From Spirochaetota bacterium (GTDB taxonomy: Bacteria; Spirochaetota; UBA4802; UBA5550): a stretch of 64,000 nucleotides of DNA. Below the pieces are notes generated by a model. That model saw only the letters and a program-made list of their open reading frames with translations. It did no database searches and had not been told where the DNA came from. Position 1 is the stretch's first letter. Each line of letters starts with the position of its first letter. The position numbers and the translations under genes are program-made. Below are positions 40,332 to 49,611 of this stretch, in pieces. The stretch covers positions 26,701 to 90,700 of the forward strand of contig JAGNKX010000020.1 in assembly GCA_017999915.1 (NCBI GenBank), in the 5' to 3' direction.

Positions 40332-42078
40332 GAACTTCGTTCACCAGGGCGGGGTTGGCCTTACCGCCGGTGGCCTTCATGACCGCGCCGACAAGATAAC
40401 CCAGCACCCTGGTCTTGCCGTTCCGGTACTCCCCAACCTGGCCGGGGTGCGACGCCATGACCCCTTCCACCGCCTTCTCGATCGATGCCCGGTCGGTGAT
40501 CTGGGCGTGATCCTCTCCTTCCAGGATCTCTTGCAGTGTTACCCTGCCATCAAAGGCCTTGCGGAGGATATCCTTCCCCTGCCGTCCGCTGATATCGCCG
40601 CTGTCTATCTTCGCGAGGAACCGGGCGAAGTCATCCGGGGTGATATGGAGCTTTTCAAAATCGTCCTCGTGGGAGAGGAGCTCCGAGAAGAGCCAGTTGG
40701 CGAGGTTGCGCGCGTTACCGTAGTGCTCAAGCGTTTTCTCGAAGAAATCCGCGTAAGCTGGATTGACCATGAAGAGGCGCGCCTCCGATTCGGTGAAGGA
40801 GAATTCGCGCTCAAACCGCATTTTTCTTTCCAGGGGCATGGAAGGCAGTTTCGCGCGCACGGACTCGATCCATTCATCGGTAACGGTAAGGGGCAGCAGG
40901 TCCGGATCGGGAAAATAGCGGTAGTCGTGGGACTCCTCCTTGCTCCGCATGAGGGCCGTCTTCTGTGAGCTGTCGTCCCAGAGCCTCGTCTCCTGCTCGA
41001 TGGGCGTGCCGGTACGCTTCATCTGCTCCAGGCGCGTGATCTCGTAGGCCAGGGCGCGCTCGATCGCCTTCAGGGAGTTCATGTTCTTGATCTCCACCTT
41101 GACGCCCAGCTCGGTGTCGCCCCGTTCGCGCAGGGACACGTTGGCGTCGCACCGGAGGTTTCCTTCCTCCATGTTGCCGTTGCAGATCCCCAGGGTCACC
41201 AGTATCGCCCGGAGCATCACCATGAATTCGCGGGCCTCCGCCGGCGATGTTATATCCGGCTCGGAAACGATTTCGATCAGGGGAACGCTGGAACGGTTGT
41301 AGTCGACCGCGCTGGCCTTGGATCCCCAGATCCCCGGGGCCCCGACGTGGACCAGCTTGCCCGCGTCCTCCTCCATGTGTATCCGGTTGAGGCGGATTGT
41401 TCTCGATGTTTTGTCAACCTCGATCTCCACGGAGCCGCCGCTGCAGATCGGCTCCTCGAACTGTGATATCTGGTAGCCCTTGGGAAGGTCCGGGTAGAAA
41501 TAGTTCTTCCGCGCGAAAAGGGAGCGCCTGTTGATGGCGCATCCCATGGCGAGGCCCGCCATGATGGCCATGGTCACAACCTCGCGGTTCATCACCGGGA
41601 GCGCTCCCGGCTGCCCGGAACAGACCGGGCAGGTGTTGCTGTTGGGGTCCTTCCCGAAAGAGGTCGGGCAGGAGCAGAAGAGCTTGGTCGACGTGTTCAG
41701 CTGGGCGTGCACCTCCAGTCCGATGACGACCTCGTAGTCCCCGCTCCCCGCTCTTGCCTTGCGGGGCTCCTGCTCCTTTTCGGTGCCGGAGCTTCCCCCC
41801 AGGGGCGGCACCAGGTAGCTCGTGCCCTGGAGCGCTGGGGCGTTGCCGAGGAGGACCTCCCGGTCCAGCCATGGCGCCGCCGTATCGTCGCGAAGGTGTT
41901 GTTCCTTGTCCACGGCGTGGCTCGCCGGCGGCAGGTGCTGCGGCGCGCCGTTGATGACCCGGGCGTATTCCAGGAAATCGGCGAGCTCGCCCTGGAACTG
42001 CTGCTTCTCCGCGCCGGTCACCTCGAAGGACCCGAGGTCTATGAGACGGTCTATGTTAACGGGGGTCTTGTCTGTCAT
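40309..42078 (-). CDS. gatCB: GatC-GatB fusion, tRNA amidotransferase
   Basis: Two subunits of GatCAB amidotransferase in one 589-residue chain. Residues 1-92 are GatC (LGSFEVTGAEKQQFQGELADFLEYARVI, then LRDDTAAPWLDREVLLGNAP...SYLVPP). A Ser/Gly/Lys-rich linker (93-113) leads to GatB: YEVVIGLEVHAQLNTSTKLFCSCPTSFG with Zn-binding Cys (CSC ... TCPVC), YFYPDLPKGYQISQFEEPI, MEEDAGKLVHVG (Mg/tRNA site), SVPLIEIVSEPD, and the helical-tail/YqeY-like end. GatB phosphorylates and holds the 3' end of the misacylated tRNA; GatC buttresses GatA. Its ATG overlaps the stop of gatA-aspS (ATGA), giving coupled translation and equal stoichiometry with GatA-AspRS. Ordinary genomes encode GatC and GatB separately. 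Confidence 0.93.
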   Translation of the reverse strand: MTDKTPVNIDRLIDLGSFEVTGAEKQQFQGELADFLEYARVINGAPQHLPPASHAVDKEQHLRDDTAAPWLDREVLLGNAPALQGTSYLVPPLGGSSGTEKEQEPRKARAGSGDYEVVIGLEVHAQLNTSTKLFCSCPTSFGKDPNSNTCPVCSGQPGALPVMNREVVTMAIMAGLAMGCAINRRSLFARKNYFYPDLPKGYQISQFEEPICSGGSVEIEVDKTSRTIRLNRIHMEEDAGKLVHVGAPGIWGSKASAVDYNRSSVPLIEIVSEPDITSPAEAREFMVMLRAILVTLGICNGNMEEGNLRCDANVSLRERGDTELGVKVEIKNMNSLKAIERALAYEITRLEQMKRTGTPIEQETRLWDDSSQKTALMRSKEESHDYRYFPDPDLLPLTVTDEWIESVRAKLPSMPLERKMRFEREFSFTESEARLFMVNPAYADFFEKTLEHYGNARNLANWLFSELLSHEDDFEKLHITPDDFARFLAKIDSGDISGRQGKDILRKAFDGRVTLQEILEGEDHAQITDRASIEKAVEGVMASHPGQVGEYRNGKTRVLGYLVGAVMKATGGKANPALVNEVLTDKLKG

Positions 42079-44963
42079 GGCGTTATCCTGTTGATGTCAC
42101 GGGGGAAGAGGCTCGCTTCCCTGATGTTCTTCAGATTCATGATCTTCATGGTAAGGCGCTCCAGGCCGAGGCCGAGGCCGCCGTGGGGCGGCATGCCGAA
42201 GCGGAAGGTCTCCAGGTAGGGACGGAATTCCGCAGGGTTGAACCCGAGCATCTTCATGTTTTCCTTCAGCATCTCGTAGTCGTGGATCCGCTGGCCCCCG
42301 GTGGTGATCTCGATGCCGCGGTAGAGGAGGTCGAAGCTCCGGGTGTAGCCGGGCACGCGCTCGTCAGGCATGGTGTACATGGGGCGCTTCTTGACCGGGT
42401 AGCCGATAACGTACAGGAACTGGGATCCCTTCTCCTTCTCAAAATGGCTGCAGAGGATCTTTTCCCCCTCCGGCGAGATGTCTCCCTCTTCGAGGCGGCC
42501 GCCGGCGGAGCGGATGATCTCCAGCGCGTCCAGGTAGTGGATGCGGGGGATCCTTCCGGGGAAGGTGAGGGACGCGCCCCCGTCGTCCAGGAGGTCGCCG
42601 CAGGTCCTGATCAGCTCGCCGAACATGGCGCGGAGGAGGGCCTCCTGCATGTCGATTACATCCTGCTCGTCCCTGATGAAGCCCATCTCGAAGTCCATGC
42701 TGATGTACTCGTTCAGGTGGCGGATGGTGTCATGGTGCTCGGCGCGGAACACCGGCCCGACCTCGAAGACGCGCTCCAGGCCGCTTCCCACCATGATCTG
42801 CTTGTAGAACTGCGGCGACTGGGCGAGAAAGGCCGTGCGGCCGAAGTAGTTTACCTTGAAGATGTTGGTGCCCCCCTCGGTCCCGGAGGAGATGATCTTC
42901 GGTGTCTTGATCTCCGTGAAGCCGTGGCCGTGTAGATACGTGGTGAAGAGCCTGACGATCTCCGACTGGAGGCGGAAGGCCCTGAGGATGTCCGGGTTGC
43001 GCACGGATACGGTCCTGTTGTCCAGGATGGTCGGCAGGTTGACGTTCGCCGGGGGCCGGTTCAACGGCACCGGCAGGGCCGCATCGGCTTTGCCCAGTAT
43101 GCGGAACGATTCGACCTTTATCTCTATGTTGCCGAAGGGGCTCCGCTCCTCCTTCGTCACTTTTCCGGTGACCTCCACCACGGTCTCGAGGCCGATGCGC
43201 TCGTCCTGTTTTCCGCCCTCGAGGACCAGCTGGGTGAAGCCGGTGCGGTCGCGGAGCTCGTAGAACTCGATGCCGCCCAGGCTCTTTTTACGGTGGATCC
43301 ATCCTCCGATGGTGACGCGCCTGTCCAGGTGGCCCGCGAGACCGCTGCAGAAGACGCGGTCCTCCATTGTGCTTTCGCGGTTCATGTATGATTTCGAAAT
43401 TGAGCCTATGAATTCAGTCGTGTAGGCGGACACCGACGGGGTTTCGCGGCCGTTCCCTTTTTTCGCCGTTTCACCGGATGGTGCGTCGCTGTCCAGTATC
43501 TTATCAAGGGGAGGCGCGGCGAGGGGGCCTCGCTCCTTCGCGTAAAGGCCGGCCATGGCGAGAAGCCTGCCGTCGTCCAGGGGACGGCCGATAAGCTGGA
43601 GGCCGATGGGCATGGAGTGGACCAGGCCCGCCGGCACCGACAGGGCCGGGAGCCCGCCCAGGTTCGCGATGACCGTGGTCACGTCCGAGAGGTACATCTT
43701 CATCGGATCGCTCTGGCTTTCCCCCAGGGGGAAGGCGATGTCCGGCGTCGTCGGTATGGCGATGGCGTCGTATTGTTTCAGGAGCTTCATCATCTCGTCC
43801 CTGATGTAGGCGCGCACCTTCAGGGCCTTGCGGTAATACTCGTCGTAGTAGCCCGACGAGAGCACGAAGTTCCCGAGGAGGATCCGCTTTTTCACCTCCC
43901 TGCCGAATCCGCGGGAACGCGTGTCGAAGAGCATTTCCTGGTAGTCGCGCTGGCTGCCGCCCCGGTACCCGTACTTCACGCCGTCGTAGCGCGACAGGTT
44001 GGAGGCCGCTTCGGCGCAGGCGATGAAGTAGTACGCCGATATGGCGTAATGGAGCGACGGCATGGGCGCCTGCTCTACGGCCGCGCCGAGGCCGCTCAGG
44101 ACCATGAGGGCGTGCTCGAACTGTTCGCGCACGAGCGGCGATATACCTTCCTGGTAAAGCTCCGGGAGGACGGCGATCCGCGCTCCCTTCAGGGTCGCGC
44201 CGGGAGTCTCCGTTCCGCCGGACCCAGGGGATGACAGGGACGTTGAATCATGGGGGTCAAAGCCGCTGATGGCGCTCAGCAGCAGGGAGCAGCCGTAGGT
44301 GTCGCGGGCCAGGGGCCCGATCTGGTCGAGGGAGGAGGCATAGGCCACGAGGCCGTAGCGGGAGACCAGGCCGTACGTCGGCTTGTGCCCGGTGATGCCG
44401 CAAAAGGACGCGGGCTGGCGTATGGAGCCGCCGGTGTCGCTGCCCAGGGCAAGGGGCACGATGCCGGCCGCCACGGCCGCCGCCGATCCTCCGGAGGAGC
44501 CGCCGGGAACGCGGTTCGTGTCCCAGGGATTGCGCGTTATCTTTACCGACGAGTTCTCGCAGGTGGAGCCCATGGCGAACTCGTCCATGTTCGTCTTGCC
44601 GAAAATGACGGCGCCGCTCTCTTTCAACCGGGCCACGGCCGTGGCGTCGTAGGGAGGGAGATATCCCCCCAGTATTTCCGACGCGCAGGTGGTGGCGATG
44701 CCCCGGGAGTGCATGTTGTCCTTTATCGCCACGGGAATGCCGTCCAGGGGGCCCCGGTGGGATCCGGATCCCCTGCGCCGGTCGCTTTCCCTGGCCTGGT
44801 TGATGAGATCATCTTCCGGGTATACCGAGATGAAGCACCCCAGCACCGGATCGTATGTTTCATAGAGAGAAAGGCTGCTCCTTACCAGTTCTTCGCAGGA
44901 GAGTTCCCGTTTTTCCACCAATCCTATGATCTCTTCAGATGTTTTTCCGCTCAGGTCAATCAT
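42075..44963 (-). CDS. gatA-aspS: GatA amidase fused to archaeal-type AspRS
   Basis: A single 962-residue open frame. Residues 1-485 are GatA, the glutamine amidase: Lys81 (IPVAIKDN), Ser156 (VPGGSSGGS) and nucleophile Ser180 (GSDTGGSIRQP) form the amidase-signature triad. After a polar linker (about 486-530), residues 533-962 are an aspartyl-tRNA synthetase of archaeal type (no bacterial GAD insertion): OB fold GGWIHRKKSLGG...LRDRTGF, motif 2 VFEVGPVFRAE, EYISMDFEMGF and motif 3 GGLGLGLERL. His557 and Pro609 occupy positions recalled as markers of non-discriminating AspRS. Inference: it aspartylates tRNA(Asn) and passes Asp-tRNA(Asn) to the fused amidase for conversion to Asn-tRNA(Asn). Upstream gene in the operon with gatCB. 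Confidence 0.93.
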   Translation of the reverse strand: MIDLSGKTSEEIIGLVEKRELSCEELVRSSLSLYETYDPVLGCFISVYPEDDLINQARESDRRRGSGSHRGPLDGIPVAIKDNMHSRGIATTCASEILGGYLPPYDATAVARLKESGAVIFGKTNMDEFAMGSTCENSSVKITRNPWDTNRVPGGSSGGSAAAVAAGIVPLALGSDTGGSIRQPASFCGITGHKPTYGLVSRYGLVAYASSLDQIGPLARDTYGCSLLLSAISGFDPHDSTSLSSPGSGGTETPGATLKGARIAVLPELYQEGISPLVREQFEHALMVLSGLGAAVEQAPMPSLHYAISAYYFIACAEAASNLSRYDGVKYGYRGGSQRDYQEMLFDTRSRGFGREVKKRILLGNFVLSSGYYDEYYRKALKVRAYIRDEMMKLLKQYDAIAIPTTPDIAFPLGESQSDPMKMYLSDVTTVIANLGGLPALSVPAGLVHSMPIGLQLIGRPLDDGRLLAMAGLYAKERGPLAAPPLDKILDSDAPSGETAKKGNGRETPSVSAYTTEFIGSISKSYMNRESTMEDRVFCSGLAGHLDRRVTIGGWIHRKKSLGGIEFYELRDRTGFTQLVLEGGKQDERIGLETVVEVTGKVTKEERSPFGNIEIKVESFRILGKADAALPVPLNRPPANVNLPTILDNRTVSVRNPDILRAFRLQSEIVRLFTTYLHGHGFTEIKTPKIISSGTEGGTNIFKVNYFGRTAFLAQSPQFYKQIMVGSGLERVFEVGPVFRAEHHDTIRHLNEYISMDFEMGFIRDEQDVIDMQEALLRAMFGELIRTCGDLLDDGGASLTFPGRIPRIHYLDALEIIRSAGGRLEEGDISPEGEKILCSHFEKEKGSQFLYVIGYPVKKRPMYTMPDERVPGYTRSFDLLYRGIEITTGGQRIHDYEMLKENMKMLGFNPAEFRPYLETFRFGMPPHGGLGLGLERLTMKIMNLKNIREASLFPRDINRITP

Positions 44964-45187
44964 CGGCGATTCTCGTTATCGTTAATTTGGCGACGTACCC
45001 ATGAACAAAGGTAAAATAATTATTATGGCGTTATGCTGTCAATAGCTGTTTCATTGATGATGGTAATTATTAGAGTTATTTTACACGGACTTAACATTTT
45101 TACCCTCATTGTTTAGTGTTGCTAATAATATTTTTCTGCGAGGAAGATTGTTGACAGGCAGATGAAACGATTGTGCATTAATTCGAA

Positions 45188-45811
45188 ATGATAACTCCAT
45201 CTATCAACATCTGCAGGCCCGGCTTCGGGGCCTCATGCTCCCTCTGCTGCGGCAGCCACAACTACCGGGCAAGCCGGGAGGAAATTGAAGGGCTCTTCAT
45301 CCGCCGCGCCAGGATTATGAAGGCCTACAGCAGGGATTTCCTGATAAGAAAAATGATCGCCTACCGGAGCGCCATGACCGGATCTTATTATGTCGATCCT
45401 TCTCACGCGCTTTTTCATATTACAACGCCGGCGCTCTTCCAGGATTGTCCCCGCTGTCCCTTCGTCGGATTTATCAGCAGGGAAAGAATCGCCGGGTGCC
45501 TTCTTGGCCGGGAAGAGGAGCCGCCGGACCTTCGCCAGGAATGCTTTCTCAATTACAGGGGAAAGATTTTTACCTGCCCGGCCCGGGATGACTTGGCCGA
45601 TGAGGAAGTCCTCTACGCGGCGCAATTTGCCGGTGACTGGTATTATTACGGCATCCTTATCCATGAGCCGGAACTGCTCCGCGGATTGATGCGGGAAATC
45701 CCCGCTCCGAAGCGGGTACCTCCGTCGAAGCGCGAGGTTTTTTACCGGGAGCTGGAGGATCGTGTCGCCGCGCGTCGGGAGCTTCACCGGATACATGGGT
45801 ATTTTTCGTAG
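45188..45811 (+). CDS. Cys-rich protein, possible metal-binding
   Basis: 207 residues, no signal peptide, nine Cys. The N-terminus CRPGFGASCSLCCGSHN has a C-x7-C-x2-C-C spacing and later DCPRCPF, a GC, an EC and FTCPARDD occur. This layout recalls the YkgJ-type zinc/iron-chelating (CxxxCxxC) families, but the match is loose. The C-terminal 60 residues are charged and helical. No strong Shine-Dalgarno precedes the ATG; a TTGACA at about 45150 could serve as -35. It is divergent from gatA-aspS by 224 bp. Confidence 0.6.
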   Translation: MITPSINICRPGFGASCSLCCGSHNYRASREEIEGLFIRRARIMKAYSRDFLIRKMIAYRSAMTGSYYVDPSHALFHITTPALFQDCPRCPFVGFISRERIAGCLLGREEEPPDLRQECFLNYRGKIFTCPARDDLADEEVLYAAQFAGDWYYYGILIHEPELLRGLMREIPAPKRVPPSKREVFYRELEDRVAARRELHRIHGYFS

Positions 45812-45823
45812 ACCTTACTTGCG

Positions 45824-45957
45824 CCCTCACCCCCGGCCCCTCTCCCATTAAAAGTTGAAAAAAGGAGAGGGGAGAAAAGACAAAGGTATTTATTGCGGAG
45901 CCCTCTCCTTATGCCCAAGCTTCATAGGAGAGGGCGCGCCGGAGGCGAGGTGAGGGT
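45824..45957. repeat. Dispersed repeat with GC-rich inverted ends
   Basis: About 130 bp: CCCTCACCCCCGGCCCCTCTCC on the left and GGAGAGGG...GAGGTGAGGG on the right, inverted to each other. An inner stem pairs CCCTCTCCT and AGGAGAGGG. Phrases like this recur in many bacterial genomes as non-coding repeats. No gene. Confidence 0.7.
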
Positions 45958-45970
45958 AATTTAAACAGAG

Positions 45971-45992
45971 GGCGCGGTCACGTGACCGCGCC
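45971..45992 (-). terminator. Perfect 22-bp palindrome after MCP gene
   Basis: GGCGCGGTCACGTGACCGCG with CC to close: a 22-base perfect palindrome just after the stop of the minus-strand receptor. T-run on that strand is weak, so termination is likely but not certain. Confidence 0.6.
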
Positions 45993-45994
45993 TG

Positions 45995-48193
45995 CTAATT
46001 AATCCTAAAATACTCGATCCCTTCCTTCAGCGTCTCCGCCATCTGCTCAATGTCCTTCAGGTTCGCCGTCATCTGCTCGGAGCCGGCCGCAATGGACTGG
46101 GTGAGCTCGTTGATACGCGTTATGGACCGTACAATCTCCTCCATGGCGCGCTTCTGCTCGTCTGTGGCGAGCCGGATCTGGTCGGAGCGCCCCTGGGCCG
46201 CGTCCCCCTCGGTCGTGACGGAGTCCTTTATCTCCACCTGGTGGCGAATGTTTTCCGTGAGGGTTCCCATGCGGCCGGTGATGGTGGTGACACCGTCGAT
46301 GATGGCGCCGATGTTCTGCGTCGTCTGCCCGATGAATACCATGCCGTTCCGGATCAGCTCCGTGTTGGCCTGTATGAGGCGGTCGATCTCCTTGATGCTG
46401 GTGGCGGTCTGGTCCGCGAGCTTCGATATCTCGTCGGCGACGACCGCGAAGCCGCGGCCGGCATCGCCGGCCCGCGCCGCCTCGATGGCCGCGTTCAGCG
46501 ACAGAAGGTTGATCCGCTCCGATATGTCGTTGATGATCTTGACGATCCCCGTCATCTCGTCGGAGCTCTGGTTGATCCTGGTCATGGCGTCGTTCATCCC
46601 GGTGAGGGACTGCTCCCCCTCCCGCGCCTTCTGGGAAATCCGGGACGAGGCTTCCGCCGTCTCCCGTATCATCGCCGCGGTCTCGTTGATGCTCCGGTCG
46701 AGCTCCCTGATCAGGGTGAGGAGCTGGGTGATCCCCTCGTACTGCCGCTGGGTGTCGTCGGCGACCTTGTCCACCCCGGCCGACACCTCCTCGGCCGTGG
46801 CGGTGACCTCTTCAGCCGTCGACGCCTGGTGCTGGGCGTTCGTCGAGAAGGATTCCGCCGTGGTGGACATCTGCAGGGAGGCGCTGGCCAGGTTGCTCGA
46901 TACCCCTTGGTTGTTCGATATGATGGAGCGCAGCTGGGCCAGGAACGCGCTCATGGTCAGAAGTATGCTTCCCGGCTCGTCCGTCGAGTAGCTGATGACG
47001 TCCTGGCTCAGGTTCCCGCGTCCGGTTTCCTGGATCACGGCGCGGCATTCCTCCAGGGGGGCCAGGCGGTAGGCCACGAGGCGGTAGATGCCCAATCCCA
47101 TCAGGGCGAGGCAGAGGACGGCGAAGGCCAGCATGAAGACGGCGATGGTCCTGCCGGCGTTGTCGATCTCGGCCCGGCCGGTCATGTAGGCGACCCTGAA
47201 TCCGTAGGCGCTGTTCGTCAAGGCGCAGGCTATCATGGGAGCGCCGCTTTTCCCATCTTTGAATTCAAAGCAGCCGCTGTCCCGGGAAAGGACGCCGGGG
47301 CCCCAGGAGAACTCGGAGGCCCTGCGGTAGACCATGGAATCGACCGGGTGGGCGATGACGGTGCCGTCCTTTTCGATGATGACCGCGTACCGGCCGTCCC
47401 GCTTCACCTCGGCCATGGCCTCTTTCAGGCCGGCCTGGAGGCGGGTGATATCGTCGCCCTCGTAGTCATAGATGGCGGCGGCGCGGCCGCTGATGAGGGA
47501 CAGGGCGCTTTTCATCTGCTCCAGGCGGTCCCGGTACATGGTATTGTTCATGATGGTGAAGGATATCGGCACCAGGAGGCCGCAGAAGACCGCCACGAAG
47601 GCTATGATCACCAGGGAGAGGGAGGTGCTCATGCGCGTTTTCATCTTCTCCTCTCCCTCGGCCATGCGGGAAAAGATGCCGGTTCGGGCGATGCGCCGGG
47701 TGTGGTGCTCGATGGTGAGATAATAGATGCACGACATGGTCATGGCGCTTATGAAGAAGAGGGACGTGATGACAACGATGGCTTTCAGGGTCGGATTGAA
47801 CAGGAGCGCCACCAGGAGCATCGCCGCGGGCATGAGAACGCACCACGATATGAGCGCTTCCAGGGAGCGTTTCCGTGAGAGCGAGAAAAAGCTCTTCTTG
47901 GCCCTGTAAAAGACCTCGTCGCTCACATCGCTTGACTCCAGGGCCCCCTTGAAATAGGCCATGATGGGTGAAAAGAGCTTCCGGTAGCTCACCAGGGTCA
48001 CCGTGCAGGCCGCGCCGATGATCAGGAGTATGGCTGAGAAATAGATGATCGTCTGTGTGCCTGTGATATCGATCATCAGGTATGACATTATCGAGGTAAA
48101 GGGGATGGTCACGAAGTAGGTGATGAAATCCGTGGTCAGAAACATCCGTCGGGGAAGACCCAGAAGAAGGGAACGGTCGTATTGGCGTGTCAT
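45995..48193 (-). CDS. Methyl-accepting chemotaxis protein
   Basis: 732-residue membrane chemoreceptor. The N-terminal half has several hydrophobic segments (about 20-42, 45-70, 110-150, 193-215 and 347-370). A Cache-like sensory region lies between the last two (about 216-345, with [15 protein letters not shown]). A HAMP-like stretch ([25 protein letters not shown]) leads to a coiled-coil signalling domain with the universally conserved tip [32 protein letters not shown]-terminal helices carry Gln/Glu-rich methylation regions ([14 protein letters not shown]). Six-plus membrane passes is more than in classical receptors. Ligand unknown. GGGGG upstream of the ATG. Confidence 0.92.
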   Translation of the reverse strand: MTRQYDRSLLLGLPRRMFLTTDFITYFVTIPFTSIMSYLMIDITGTQTIIYFSAILLIIGAACTVTLVSYRKLFSPIMAYFKGALESSDVSDEVFYRAKKSFFSLSRKRSLEALISWCVLMPAAMLLVALLFNPTLKAIVVITSLFFISAMTMSCIYYLTIEHHTRRIARTGIFSRMAEGEEKMKTRMSTSLSLVIIAFVAVFCGLLVPISFTIMNNTMYRDRLEQMKSALSLISGRAAAIYDYEGDDITRLQAGLKEAMAEVKRDGRYAVIIEKDGTVIAHPVDSMVYRRASEFSWGPGVLSRDSGCFEFKDGKSGAPMIACALTNSAYGFRVAYMTGRAEIDNAGRTIAVFMLAFAVLCLALMGLGIYRLVAYRLAPLEECRAVIQETGRGNLSQDVISYSTDEPGSILLTMSAFLAQLRSIISNNQGVSSNLASASLQMSTTAESFSTNAQHQASTAEEVTATAEEVSAGVDKVADDTQRQYEGITQLLTLIRELDRSINETAAMIRETAEASSRISQKAREGEQSLTGMNDAMTRINQSSDEMTGIVKIINDISERINLLSLNAAIEAARAGDAGRGFAVVADEISKLADQTATSIKEIDRLIQANTELIRNGMVFIGQTTQNIGAIIDGVTTITGRMGTLTENIRHQVEIKDSVTTEGDAAQGRSDQIRLATDEQKRAMEEIVRSITRINELTQSIAAGSEQMTANLKDIEQMAETLKEGIEYFRIN

Positions 48194-48359
48194 GTTCTAC
48201 CCCCGTTAGCTATTGAACCATAACGATATGCAATATATCATTTCAATCATGCTGTCAATACAAAATAGTCAGGCCCACTGACCGGGGCAGTTCTGAAATA
48301 CTCTTGACTTCTTGCGCCGAGGGGTGGCAACTAATTTCACCGACACGAGGCGGGAACCT

Positions 48360-49112
48360 ATGGCAAAACCGGAACTGAAGCCGCAGACAACGACCTTCTG
48401 GGACTATCCTTCCCAGCAGTATGATCGTAAAATGGAATCGCATAAGGATTACCAGGGAGCGACCCCGGCCTACATCATCTGGAACCTCCTGGCGCGGTAC
48501 ACGAAGCCGAAGGACCTGGTGGTGGACCCCATGTGCGGAAGCGGCACCACCCTTGAGGTGGCCCGCGACCTGGGGCGCCGCGCCCTCGGCTATGATCTTG
48601 CGCCGATACGGGACGATATCTTTCGGGCCGACGCCCGGAAGCTCCCCCTGGAGTCTGAAAAGGCGGATTTCGTCTTCGTGGATCCGCCCTATTCGAACCA
48701 TATCCGCTACAGCGGCCTGCCGGAGTGCATCGGCGAGCTCTCGGCACGGGGCGATGAATACTTCCGCGCCATGGAGGGGGTGATACGGGAGATCCACCGC
48801 ATCCTCAGGCCGGACCGCTTCATGGCCCTCTACGTGTCCGATTCTTTTGAAAAGGGGAAGCCCTTCATGCCGATCGGGTTCAGGCTCTTTTCCATCATGG
48901 AGAAGCAATTCGAGCCGGTGGATATTATCGCCGTGAAGCGCCATAACGCGAAGCTCCAGAAGCGGAACTGGCATACCGCGGCCATCGAGCACAATTATTT
49001 CCTGCGGGGGTTCCATTATCTCTTCATCATGCGCAAGGCGAAAGCCGGCGGGAAGCCGGCGGCGGACCGGAGGGACGGCGGCGAGGTCCGCGGATTGATC
49101 GAATCGTATTGA
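48360..49112 (+). CDS. Orphan DNA methyltransferase (DPPY type)
   Basis: 250 residues from ATG 48360. SAM-binding motif I LVVDPMCGSGTTLEVARDLGRRALGYD (residues 54-79) precedes the catalytic motif IV VFVDPPYSNHIRYS (DPPY at 108-111). That points to an N6-adenine or N4-cytosine methylase. The chain is short with little room for a target-recognition domain, and no restriction or recognition gene is adjacent. A structural-RNA methylase is the main alternative. It converges with the DUF3124 gene, 22 bp apart. The ribosome-binding site is weak (GAGGCGGG). Confidence 0.75.
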   Translation: MAKPELKPQTTTFWDYPSQQYDRKMESHKDYQGATPAYIIWNLLARYTKPKDLVVDPMCGSGTTLEVARDLGRRALGYDLAPIRDDIFRADARKLPLESEKADFVFVDPPYSNHIRYSGLPECIGELSARGDEYFRAMEGVIREIHRILRPDRFMALYVSDSFEKGKPFMPIGFRLFSIMEKQFEPVDIIAVKRHNAKLQKRNWHTAAIEHNYFLRGFHYLFIMRKAKAGGKPAADRRDGGEVRGLIESY

Positions 49113-49134
49113 CGGCGGCCGGGGCCGCGGGAGG

Positions 49135-49611
49135 TTACTTCTCCCTGATCGCCACACCGCGGGACGTGAAGGAAATCCCCTGTTGCCCGCCGGTGCCTAT
49201 CATGATGGCTTCGATGACCGGCTCGCTCACCGGTTTAGCGGAATGCCATATTACAATGAAGTTGGCCCCTGACCCGCCCTTGATGTCCGATTCCGCCACC
49301 ACGTACTGGGTCGATTCCAGGGGCTTCAGGACCTGCTTCACCGGCAGGTACCGTTTCAGTATTTTACCCGCCGTGTCATGGTAGTCGACCTTTTCAAGTA
49401 TGATGGCATTGGACACGTCGGTGTTCCTGACGCTTAGGGTCACGGCGAGATTGAATTCCCGCTCCCTGTCGCCGTGATATATGGACGAGTATGCCGGGAC
49501 GTAAACGGTTTGCCCTGTCTTAAACATGATCTTTGATGCCGCATGATCGCCCGGGCCTGCCATGAGGGCGAGGACGAGGGCGCAGAGCGCCAGGTTTTTT
49601 TTCTGCATCAT
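49135..49611 (-). CDS. DUF3124-like exported protein
   Basis: 158 residues, with signal peptide MMQKKNLALCALVLALMAGP. The body (GQTVYVPAYSSIYHGDREREFNLAVTLSVRNTDVSNAIILEKVDYHDTAGK, then QVLKPLESTQYVVAESDIKGGSGANFIVIW) reads like the DUF3124 family of small periplasmic beta-sandwich proteins. Function unknown. The ATG overlaps the stop of the antiporter gene (ATGA), with the ribosome-binding site inside the antiporter 3' end, so the two are translationally coupled; such proteins are often found next to cation transporters, and a periplasmic partner role is inferred. Confidence 0.8.
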   Translation of the reverse strand: MMQKKNLALCALVLALMAGPGDHAASKIMFKTGQTVYVPAYSSIYHGDREREFNLAVTLSVRNTDVSNAIILEKVDYHDTAGKILKRYLPVKQVLKPLESTQYVVAESDIKGGSGANFIVIWHSAKPVSEPVIEAIMIGTGGQQGISFTSRGVAIREK

